Source: Acetofilamentum sp. (GTDB lineage: Bacteria > Bacteroidota > Bacteroidia > Bacteroidales > DTU049). Taken from it: DNA of 5,706 bases. Below are positions 1-5,706 of the stretch, piece after piece. Location: NCBI GenBank assembly GCA_020720525.1, contig DYON01000037.1, positions 1 through 5,706 on the forward strand, read 5' to 3'. Every line of letters begins with the position of its first letter. Within the stretch, counting starts at the first letter, position 1. Under the pieces are notes generated by a model. The model was not told the DNA's origin. It did no database searches and saw only the letters and a list, made by a program, of their open reading frames with translations. Position numbers and translations under genes: made by a program.

Positions 1-52
1 TTCTTCAATTGTCGATGAATTATACCGAACCAATTTTTCCCAGTCAGAGGAA

Positions 53-77
53 AGGGTGGGGCAACCCTCTTTTCTTT
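53..77 (+). terminator. Weak terminator-like hairpin
   Basis: AGGGT (53-57) pairs perfectly with ACCCT (64-68) around a GGGGCA loop, and is followed by the T-rich tract CTTTTCTTT (69-77). The stem is only 5 bp, so this is a marginal intrinsic terminator. It would suit an upstream gene ending near the TGA at 77-79, but that gene is itself unproven. Confidence 0.25.
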
Positions 78-186
78 GATAAAAATGTTTGCTCAATTTG
101 TTTCCCGTAAAAGTCGCATTTATTACTTGAACTTAGGTAGCTTAAAAAACAACAATTCAAAAGTTGTGGCACATATCCAATCATTT

Positions 187-227
187 ATCGTATCATCATC
201 GAATAAAATCGTATCATATCGTATCAT
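187..227 (+). repeat. Helically phased 10-bp repeats upstream of fic
   Basis: The 10-mer ATCGTATCAT occurs exactly three times, at 187-196, 208-217 and 218-227. A degenerate fourth copy, ATCGAATAAA (7 of 10 matches), fills 198-207. Start-to-start steps are 11, 10 and 10 bp, close to one helical turn, so all copies face the same side of the DNA. The block ends 17 bp before the TAnnTTTG element of fic, about 30 to 70 bp upstream of the predicted start. This is where a cooperative regulator would bind. The binder is unknown; the winged-helix tail of the Fic protein itself is one candidate, by inference only. Confidence 0.6.
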
Positions 228-244
228 TTGTTGCAAAAGATATT

Positions 245-252
245 TATATTTG
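245..252 (+). promoter_or_regulatory. Bacteroidota-type -7 element for fic (TATATTTG)
   Basis: TATATTTG matches the TAnnTTTG consensus exactly and lies 4 bp before the ATG at 257. Bacteroidota sigma-70 promoters usually place the transcript start a few bases after this element, which would give a leaderless or nearly leaderless mRNA. A TTTG is present at 227-230, but the 14-bp spacer is too short for the usual -33 box, so an activator at the adjacent repeats may replace it (inference). Confidence 0.45.
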
Positions 253-256
253 CCAA

Positions 257-1296
257 ATGGAAAGCAAAGTACATACTTTCAGTTTAGATATTAATTGGAT
301 GCTGATTGATATAATCAGCCAGATAGATCGTTTTGACGCTTCATGGGCAAATATCGAGGGAAAGAAGGTCAAAGCCTAAAGCAGTTAAAATCTATAGCAA
401 CTGTTCGTAGTGTAGCTGCCTCAACTCGAATTGAGGGGTCGATGATGAGTGATGAGGAGGTTAACAATCTTCTTAATAATATCGATATTACAAAGTTAAC
501 TGATCGTGATTCTCAAGAAGTTGTTGGATATTTTGAGACACTTGATATAATCTCTGAGTCATATTCAGATATTGAGATACTCGAGAATAGCATAAAGAAC
601 CTTCACAAAATTCTGATGCGGCATAGCGCAAAGGATAAGTGGCACAAGGGCGATTATAAGCAAGTAAGCAATGCCGTAGAAGCTACCTATCTCGATGGCT
701 CCAAACATATAGTTTTTCAGACAACCGAGGCCGGATTACCAACACAAGATGCGATGCGTTTATTGGTGGATTGGTACAATACCGATACGGTAACACATCC
801 GCTTGTAAAATGCGCGTTGTTTGCTTATGATTTTATCAGTATTCATCCTTTTCAAGATGGTAATGGCCGATTGAGCCGTTTGATAGCCACACTGTTACTT
901 TTGAAGAACGGATACAAGTGGATTCAATATGTTAGTTTTGAGCATGAGATTGAAAGCAAAAAGGTTGATTATTATCGTGTATTAAGAGCTTGTCAGGCAC
1001 ATCGTCCAAACGAGAATGTAGATGAGTGGGTTGAGTTTTTCCTTGAATCCTTGAAAAATATTCAAATACTGCTCATGCAAAAGATTAACCAGAAAGGCAC
1101 TATCAGTCAACAATCTCCGCGTGAGAAGTCGATACTTACCTATATTGGTGATCACCCTGGTTGCAAATCTGGTGAGATAGCTAAGAAATTGGGGATTCCT
1201 AGCCCAACTATAAAAAGGATTCTCTCGGATTTGCTAACAAAGAATTTGATTGAAAAACATGGTTCTGGGCCTGGAGTAAATTACGTTATTAATTAA
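257..1296 (+). CDS. Fic-family protein AMPylase with C-terminal winged helix, frame split by a -1 frameshift
   Basis: Fic enzymes transfer AMP from ATP to hydroxyl side chains of target proteins, and some also remove it. The intact product would be 346 aa: 36 codons from ATG 257, then a -1 shift at 358-364 into the frame that ends at 1296. The open frame alone begins at ATG 343 (317 aa). In joined numbering, the inhibitory helix motif STRIEG is at 56-61 (class II, with Glu60 expected to block ATP), a flap lies near 150-173, the catalytic HPFQDGNGRLSR is at 197-208 with His197, and a winged helix-turn-helix spans about 286-346. This layout resembles the Shewanella and Bacteroides Fic proteins that carry a C-terminal winged helix. 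I chose ATG 257 because the segment before the shift (NWMLIDIISQIDRFDASW) reads as the family's usual N-terminus and sits 4 bp after a promoter element. No Shine-Dalgarno is seen at either start. Codon use differs from mfd. The frameshift may be a mutation, a sequencing indel or programmed; no antitoxin gene is visible beside it. The family assignment is secure, the functional state is not. Confidence 0.9.
358..364 (+). other. Slippery heptamer G GGA AAG at the fic frame junction
   Basis: In the frame from ATG 257 the codons are GAG GGA AAG, which fit the X XXY YYZ pattern for -1 slippage. After a slip the next codon is GAA at 364, giving IEGKEGQSLKQLK without gap or extra residue. Without a slip, translation ends at TAA 377-379. 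A modest stem (380-386 with 399-405, 7 bp including one G-U) begins 15 nt downstream, farther than the usual 5-9 nt. A missing base in the G3 or A3 run would produce the same picture. Confidence 0.5.
1289..1296. other. Palindromic stop-codon overlap of fic and mfd
   Basis: TTAATTAA is its own reverse complement. Its last three bases are the TAA of fic on the + strand and its first three are the TAA of mfd on the - strand, so both proteins end in Ile-Asn. The convergent genes thus overlap by 8 bp. I see no hairpin with a T tract between them for either direction. Confidence 0.95.
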
Positions 1297-4200
1297 TCAA
1301 CTCGCTCTGCTCACACTCGCTCATCTCCCGCATCACAGCAATAGCGGCAGCAACGGTTCTGATTTTTTCAACCTTGAGTACCAAGCGGTCGTTTTGCTCT
1401 TTCATGAGGCTGCGTTGAAAGTTTTTCACCGTAAAATTGATCACATTTCCAAACGCTTCCGAGCTGAAAAAAGGAGAATTTTGCTTGGGCACAAAATACA
1501 AAATAAGCAATCCGCCCTTGATGACAACTTTTTCGATGGCCATTTGCTTGGCCAACCATTTCAATCGGACAGCACCAATGAGTTCCTCAACTTCTTTGGG
1601 GATAGCACCAAAACGATCGGTCATCATGAACACAAATTCTGCTAATTTTTCTTCAGTTTCAACTTCATTTAGCTCTTTATAAAGTGTCAGTCGTTCAGCT
1701 ACCGACGGAACATAATTGTCTGGAAATAAAATACTCACATCGGTTTCGACAACCACATCGTGCACATATTGTCGTGGTTTATCGTCGGCATCGCCAGCAT
1801 GGTTGTATTCTTCGAGTTTGAGCTCCGAAAGGGCTTCGTCTAAAATTTTCTGATACATTTCGTAGCCAATTTCGGCTATAAAACCACTTTGTTCGCCACC
1901 CAGCAAATTTCCTGCTCCGCGAATATCGAGGTCGCGCATGGCAATTTGAAAACCGGAACCCAAGTCGGAAAATTCGGCAATAGCTCTTAGTCGGCGGCGC
2001 GATTCGTCGCTCAGAATCATTTCGGGAGGTGTAAACAAATAGCAAAATGCTTTTTTGTTCGACCGCCCTACTCTACCCCGCAGCTGATGCAAATCGCTGA
2101 GCCCAAAGTTTTGTGCATCGTTGATAATCATGGTGTTGGCATTCGACACATCGAGCCCCGATTCTACAATGGCGGTAGAAACAAACACATCAATTTCGCC
2201 TCCAACAAAACTCAGCATCACTTTTTCGAGTTCATCGCCACTCATTTGACCATGACCAGTGGCAACGCGTGCTTCGGGGACAAGTTTTCGCACCAAATCG
2301 GCAATATCTTGTATGTTTTGAATACGATTGTGCACAAAATACACCTGTCCGCCGCGTTCTATTTCGTAGCTGATGGCATTATAAATGAGTTCGGGGTCGA
2401 ACGAAAGCACTTCGGTTTGAACAGGATACCGATTGGGTGGTGGTGTGCGCAAAACACTCATATCGCGCGCTCCCATGAGCGAAAACTGCAAGGTGCGAGG
2501 GATTGGAGTTGCCGAAAGAGCCAATGTATCGACATTTTCTTTCAGATTTCTAAGTTTTTCTTTTGCTGCTACGCCAAATTTTTGTTCTTCATCGATAATG
2601 AGCAGTCCAAGATTTTTGAACTCGATATCCTTACTCAGCAATCGGTGAGTACCAATAAGAATATCTACCTTGCCCTGCTTCACTTTTTCGACAACCTCTT
2701 TTTGCTCTTTGACCGAGCGAAACCGATTCAAATATTCGACCTTAGCTGGCAGTTCGTCGAGGCGTTCAATAAAAGTACGATAGTGCTGATATGCCAAAAT
2801 GGTGGTTGGAACAAGAATGGCAACCTGCCTGCTATCGGCCACAGCTTTAAAAGCAGCACGCACCGCCAATTCAGTTTTACCAAAGCCCACATCGCCACAA
2901 ATAAGTCTATCCATTGGAAATTCGGCTTCCATATCGGTTTTGATATGTTCGGTGGCGGTTTCCTGATCGGGAGTATCTTCGTAAATAAAAGAAGCTTCGA
3001 GTTCATATTGCAGATAGTTGTCGGGCGAAAACGCAAACCCTTTCGCTGCACGGCGTTTGGCATAAAGGCTTATCAATTCGCGTGCAATATCTTTTACTTT
3101 CTTTTTGGCTTTGTTTTTTCGAGTAACCCACGAACTTCCACCAATACGGTCAATCGAAGGAGGAGTACCGTCTTTCCCAACATATTTCGATATGCGATGC
3201 AGTGCATGAATGCTCACCAAAAGTTCATCGTCGTCTTTGTACAAAAGCCGAATAGCTTCTTGCAATTGTCCATTCACCTCAACCTTTTGCAAACCAGCGT
3301 AACGACCAATTCCATGGTTGATATGTACCACATAATCGCCTGGCTGCAAATTGACCAGCTCGTTGATCGACAAACGTTCGGGGCGGCTAAATCGGTCGTG
3401 AAGCCCGCTTCGCTTATAGCGATTGAACAATTGGTGATCGGTAAAAACGGCCAACTTCGTATCGGTTTCAATAAAGCCTTCCGACAGAGAAAACTTACTG
3501 ATATTAATTTTCTCGGTAATCGACAGCCGTTTTTGCTCTTCGATATCGCGAAGAATCGAATACAGACGCTCGACCTGCTGCGAACTCTCGGCAACAATAT
3601 TGACCGACCAGCCTTTGGAGAGTTTTTCGAAAACATCCTCCACAAACCAGTCGAATTTGCGATTGATGGAAGGCTGAGGAAGAAAATGGAATGAAACAAT
3701 CGCAGAATCGGGATATTTTGGTTCGGCTGCTTTTGCGAAAGCTACAACCCGAGTTCTGGTATCCAAAGCATTGTTCCATGCTTCGGGCAACAAAAACCTT
3801 TCGGGGTCGATTCCCTGAAAATGTTGCAACCGCAAACTCTCTTCGCTAAACTGCTGCATCGAATCGGAAGCATTTAGCCAAAAGACAGACGACTTTCCAA
3901 TCATATCAAAAGCCGAAATCAGCATTTCGGTATTTTCGAGATTGCTTATATCGGGGAGGATTTGTATTGAATCGCAATTCGAAATAGTAAGCTGTGTACT
4001 GGGGTCGAACGACCGAATATTTTCGACCTTATCGCCCACGAAAGTAATTCGAAACGGATTTTCGTCGGCAAACGAATAAACATCGCAAATTCCTCCACGC
4101 AAGGCAAAATCGCCTGGTTCGCTTACAAAATCGACTTGTCTGAAATTGTATCCAGCAAGAACCTCTTCAATGAAATTGAGATCGATTTTCTCACCTGCGT

Positions 4201-4669
4201 GTAGCATAAGCGAATTTGTGGCCAAATAGGCGGGGTCGGGAATTTTTTCGACCATGGCGGCTGGCCAAGTAACCACACAATATTCGCGGCTATTTTGCAA
4301 TGCGCGCAAAGCTTCGGCTCGAAGCAGCGAATGTTTCATGTCGGTTTCGACAGGAGCATTCTCTTTGCGATACGACGTGGGATAAAAAAGCACGCTTTTT
4401 CGTTCGGCAGAAACATTTTTTTGATTGAGTAAGTTTTCGAGGTCATCGTAAAAGCTCATAGCTTCTTCGCGACCAGCAGCAACCACAATATGTTTTCCAC
4501 CTTGTTTTGCACTGGTTCCAGCCACCAATACCGCCAACGAAGAGCCGGCCATTCCAGCAACTTCGCACAAGCTGCCGACATTCGATTTCAAAACCTCCAA
4601 TAATGTGGCAAACGACTCTGTTTCAAAAACAGGAGCAAAAACCCTAGTTGCTGCCTCGTGCATTTTCAT
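1289..4669 (-). CDS. mfd: Transcription-repair coupling factor Mfd
   Basis: Mfd is a cytoplasmic DNA translocase. It pushes RNA polymerase stalled at lesions off the template and recruits UvrA for nucleotide excision repair. The product is 1126 aa, full length for the family. In order: a UvrB-like N-terminal module (about 1-340; EPGDFALRGG near 184-193); an RNA-polymerase-interacting CarD-like domain (about 438-510; GDYVVHINHGIGRY); RecG-like helicase domains with Walker A GDVGFGKTE (592-600), DEEQ (693-696), SAT (719-721) and motif VI QLRGRVGRS (862-870); the TRG-type segment through DLDIRGAGNLLGGEQSGF (913-930); and the C-terminal TRCF domain (about 970-1090). No key motif is missing. The start at 4669 is supported by TAACTTTG 4 bp upstream; Met3 (4663) is an alternative. 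The adjacent RRM gene reads the same way but is separated by a terminator, so mfd is probably its own unit. Confidence 0.98.
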   Translation of the reverse strand: MKMHEAATRVFAPVFETESFATLLEVLKSNVGSLCEVAGMAGSSLAVLVAGTSAKQGGKHIVVAAGREEAMSFYDDLENLLNQKNVSAERKSVLFYPTSYRKENAPVETDMKHSLLRAEALRALQNSREYCVVTWPAAMVEKIPDPAYLATNSLMLHAGEKIDLNFIEEVLAGYNFRQVDFVSEPGDFALRGGICDVYSFADENPFRITFVGDKVENIRSFDPSTQLTISNCDSIQILPDISNLENTEMLISAFDMIGKSSVFWLNASDSMQQFSEESLRLQHFQGIDPERFLLPEAWNNALDTRTRVVAFAKAAEPKYPDSAIVSFHFLPQPSINRKFDWFVEDVFEKLSKGWSVNIVAESSQQVERLYSILRDIEEQKRLSITEKINISKFSLSEGFIETDTKLAVFTDHQLFNRYKRSGLHDRFSRPERLSINELVNLQPGDYVVHINHGIGRYAGLQKVEVNGQLQEAIRLLYKDDDELLVSIHALHRISKYVGKDGTPPSIDRIGGSSWVTRKNKAKKKVKDIARELISLYAKRRAAKGFAFSPDNYLQYELEASFIYEDTPDQETATEHIKTDMEAEFPMDRLICGDVGFGKTELAVRAAFKAVADSRQVAILVPTTILAYQHYRTFIERLDELPAKVEYLNRFRSVKEQKEVVEKVKQGKVDILIGTHRLLSKDIEFKNLGLLIIDEEQKFGVAAKEKLRNLKENVDTLALSATPIPRTLQFSLMGARDMSVLRTPPPNRYPVQTEVLSFDPELIYNAISYEIERGGQVYFVHNRIQNIQDIADLVRKLVPEARVATGHGQMSGDELEKVMLSFVGGEIDVFVSTAIVESGLDVSNANTMIINDAQNFGLSDLHQLRGRVGRSNKKAFCYLFTPPEMILSDESRRRLRAIAEFSDLGSGFQIAMRDLDIRGAGNLLGGEQSGFIAEIGYEMYQKILDEALSELKLEEYNHAGDADDKPRQYVHDVVVETDVSILFPDNYVPSVAERLTLYKELNEVETEEKLAEFVFMMTDRFGAIPKEVEELIGAVRLKWLAKQMAIEKVVIKGGLLILYFVPKQNSPFFSSEAFGNVINFTVKNFQRSLMKEQNDRLVLKVEKIRTVAAAIAVMREMSECEQSELIN

Positions 4670-4673
4670 GGGG

Positions 4674-4681
4674 CAAAGTTA
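4674..4681 (-). promoter_or_regulatory. Bacteroidota-type -7 element for mfd (TAACTTTG)
   Basis: Read on the - strand, TAACTTTG matches TAnnTTTG and is followed by CCCC and then the mfd ATG, the same 4-bp spacing as in front of fic. The expected -33 position falls in a T run (4701-4704 on the other strand) rather than a clear TTTG. A TTTG at 4695-4698 is only 13 bp away. A promoter is needed here because a terminator lies just upstream. Confidence 0.5.
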
Positions 4682-4682
4682 C

Positions 4683-4695
4683 GCATTAATAATGC
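4683..4695. promoter_or_regulatory. Perfect 13-bp palindrome in the mfd promoter spacer
   Basis: GCATTA and TAATGC flank a single A, giving a perfect 6+1+6 inverted repeat. It lies immediately upstream of the mfd -7 element, at about -14 to -26 from the predicted transcript start, where a repressor or a spacer-binding activator could act. It is short and AT-rich, so chance is possible and no regulator is known. Confidence 0.3.
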
Positions 4696-4697
4696 AA

Positions 4698-4730
4698 AGA
4701 AAAAGGGTACAGACTATTCATCTGCACCCT
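4698..4730 (-). terminator. Intrinsic terminator downstream of the RRM gene
   Basis: On the - strand, AGGGTGCAGA pairs with TCTGTACCCT over 10 bp with one G-U wobble and a 7-nt loop (arms at 4721-4730 and 4704-4713). It is followed at once by the T-rich run TTTTTCTTT. This is a good Rho-independent terminator for leftward transcripts. It lies about 120 nt past the RRM stop codon and just before the mfd promoter, so it separates the two genes. Confidence 0.75.
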
Positions 4731-4772
4731 GGAAATTCGTTCGGAGTATTTCGGACATTGCACTTCACGAAC

Positions 4773-4790
4773 CCTTTTGTTGCAAAAAGG
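4773..4790. repeat. Small hairpin in the RRM 3' region
   Basis: CCTTTT (4773-4778) and AAAAGG (4785-4790) form a 6-bp inverted repeat with a GTTGCA loop. A second pair, GTTCG (4739-4743) and CGAAC (4768-4772), lies beside it. The stretch 4731-4852 holds no gene; it is the 3' untranslated region of the RRM transcript or possibly a small RNA. Confidence 0.3.
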
Positions 4791-4852
4791 CTGTCAAATA
4801 TACGATACCGAAATTAACCGGAATCCTCAGCTAATAATCAAGTAAGGATTTA

Positions 4853-5107
4853 CTAGCGGTTGTCTTCTCTTGGGCGAGCTTCGTTTACCACCATTTGGCG
4901 GCCATCGAAATCTTTACCATTGAGTTCGGCAATTGAACGCTGTGCATCGTCGTCGTTGTCCATTGTTACAAAGCCAAAGCCTTTGCTTTTGCCTGTGAAT
5001 TTGTCAGTAATAACTACTGCAGATGAAACTTCACCAAATTCGCCGAAAATGGTCTTCAAACGGTCACCGTTTACCTTGTAATTAAGGTTTCCTACGTAAA
5101 TGTTCAT
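4853..5107 (-). CDS. Single-RRM RNA-binding protein
   Basis: This 84-aa protein is one RNA recognition motif and little else. RNP2 is IYVGNL (3-8) and RNP1 is KGFGFVTM (42-49), with the RNA-stacking aromatics Tyr4, Phe44 and Phe46 present. The short charged tail ends ARPREDNR and lacks the long glycine-rich extension seen in some relatives. Proteins of this type are widespread in Bacteroidota and cyanobacteria (Rbp family; RbpB acts as a post-transcriptional regulator in Bacteroides), so a role in binding single-stranded RNA in the cytoplasm is likely, but its targets are unknown. I start at the Met at 5107, not at 5146, because the RRM fold begins right there and the 13 extra residues are not part of the family. 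The stop is a tandem TAG TAA. There is no Shine-Dalgarno; T-rich tracts precede the start. The gene appears monocistronic. Confidence 0.93.
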   Translation of the reverse strand: MNIYVGNLNYKVNGDRLKTIFGEFGEVSSAVVITDKFTGKSKGFGFVTMDNDDDAQRSIAELNGKDFDGRQMVVNEARPREDNR

Positions 5108-5184
5108 AATGAAAAAAGTTAAAAAAACAATCTTGCTATAACCCACTCTTTCAATTTGGTACGGTTTACAACAAAATATTGCGG

Positions 5185-5264
5185 CAAAAATACAAGAAAA
5201 ATCGATACAACATACTAATTTTAATAATTTAACAAATTTATTTTATCCCACCACTGTCCAACAA
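5185..5264 (-). promoter_or_regulatory. Candidate promoters for the RRM gene
   Basis: Two TAnnTTTG matches read toward the gene: TATTTTTG (5185-5192) and TAAATTTG (5233-5240). The second has TTG boxes at 5259-5261 and 5262-5264, giving spacers of 18 or 21 bp, close to the expected -33 placement, so it is the better candidate. Transcripts would carry a leader of roughly 70 or 120 nt. The region is AT-rich and another match occurs at 5314-5321, so some of these are chance. Confidence 0.35.
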
Positions 5265-5571
5265 CCATTTACTGTGCTATATTTCAACGCGTTACATACT
5301 TAAAAAAAATCAACAAAAATAAATATGTGCGACTAAACAATTTCAACACATTGCTAAACAACAATATTTTAGATTGAAAAAGATTCGTTGTTTGTCAACT
5401 TCAAACAATCACATCAATCTATGCAAACCTTTTTCTTCGTTTATTCAGTATATAGCAGGTATAATTTCAAATCGCAAAATTTTGTTGCCAAATTAAGTGA
5501 ATGTCTGATTTTCTATTGACACTACATTTCTTCTTTTCAACCGCAGAAATATATGGCCCAGCGTTTTTCGG
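5265..5571. other. AT-rich intergenic region without a gene
   Basis: No coding frame here is credible; the longest I found is a 32-codon stretch from ATG 5421 without family resemblance. The only structure noted is a 7-bp perfect inverted repeat, TTGTTTG (5388-5394) and CAAACAA (5402-5408), with a 7-nt loop and no T tract on either side. No tRNA or rRNA sequence was recognised. Confidence 0.6.
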
Positions 5572-5706
5572 CTCATCGATATTCCTTCAACGGATTAAAC
5601 TAATTGAACAGATTTGCATTTCTCGCCTCATCGCCCTTGCGCCTCATCGCCTCATCGATATTTCATCAACGGATTAAACTAATTGAACAGATTTGCATTT
5701 CTCGCC
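5572..5706. repeat. Long direct repeat, 56-bp unit with 79-bp period
   Basis: Positions 5572-5627 and 5651-5706 are the same 56-bp sequence with two substitutions (5584 C against 5663 T, and 5586 T against 5665 A). The 23-bp gap is built from the short motif CGCCTCATCG, which occurs at 5624-5633, 5640-5649 and 5648-5657, with a near copy at 5569-5578. The second copy ends at the window edge, so the array probably continues. It looks like an intergenic minisatellite or dispersed repeat; no function can be read from it. Confidence 0.9.

Larger units (their letters stand above)
1..256. other. Non-coding left flank and fic control region
   Basis: No gene could be supported here. Frame 2 of the + strand is open from the window edge to a TGA at 77-79 (about 25 codons), so it could be the tail of an upstream gene, but its residues match no family I recognise and another + frame is also open over the same stretch. 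The rest is AT-rich with stops in all frames. It contains a weak hairpin (53-77), the phased 10-bp repeats (187-227) and the start of a TAnnTTTG promoter element (245-252), so the right half is best read as the control region of the fic gene. Confidence 0.5.

Noticed and set aside
2..79. C-terminal tail of an upstream gene
   Set aside because: About 25 open codons at the window edge with no recognisable residues; a second + frame is also open over the same bases.
164..256. Upstream ATG at 164 as the start of the fic N-terminal frame
   Set aside because: It would translate the phased repeats and the promoter element into 31 residues unlike any Fic N-terminus; ATG 257 fits better.
2087..3694. 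535-codon open frame on the + strand
   Set aside because: It is exactly antisense to mfd in the same codon register and exists because mfd avoids TTA, CTA and TCA codons there. Its translation has no recognisable domain.
5108..5146. Extended start of the RRM protein at 5146
   Set aside because: The extra 13 residues are hydrophobic and atypical, and the RRM begins at once after the Met at 5107.
5388..5408. Inverted repeat as a terminator
   Set aside because: The 7-bp AT-rich stem has no T tract on either side and no gene ends nearby.
5421..5519. 32-codon open frame on the + strand
   Set aside because: Short, AT-rich, without a promoter element, ribosome site or family resemblance.
5572..5706. 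CRISPR array
   Set aside because: Only two 56-bp copies with a 23-bp gap that is itself repetitive; repeat and spacer lengths do not fit and no cas gene is nearby.

Overview
The window looks like a chromosomal segment of a Bacteroidota bacterium, most likely of the Bacteroidales type. The signs are TAnnTTTG promoter elements in front of the genes, no Shine-Dalgarno sequences, a short single-RRM RNA-binding protein of the kind common in this phylum, and an Mfd protein with TCG-rich serine codons.

Layout, left to right. Positions 1-256 hold no convincing gene, but they carry a weak hairpin and a set of phased 10-bp repeats. The repeats lie just upstream of a Fic-family AMPylase gene on the + strand (257-1296). 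This gene is split by a -1 frameshift at a GGGAAAG heptamer, so only the downstream part (from 343 on) is a long open frame. The N-terminal 36 codons of the family are in another frame and join perfectly if one -1 shift is allowed. The gene runs head-on into mfd (transcription-repair coupling factor, - strand, 1289-4669). The two overlap by the 8-bp palindrome TTAATTAA, which supplies both stop codons. Upstream of mfd is a promoter, a palindrome and an intrinsic terminator reading leftward. Beyond that is an RRM RNA-binding protein gene (- strand, 4853-5107). The last 600 bases are AT-rich non-coding DNA that ends in a 56-bp sequence present twice with a 79-bp period, cut by the window edge.

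How the parts fit. mfd and the RRM gene read in the same direction but are separated by a terminator, so they are probably independent units. The fic gene is convergent to mfd, has different codon use and carries its own repeat-bearing control region, so it looks like an acquired accessory gene abutting a core DNA-repair gene. No wholly new system is visible. The points most worth checking are the frameshift in fic, the phased repeats in front of it, the matching TAnnTTTG-N4-ATG layout of fic and mfd, and the terminal repeat.
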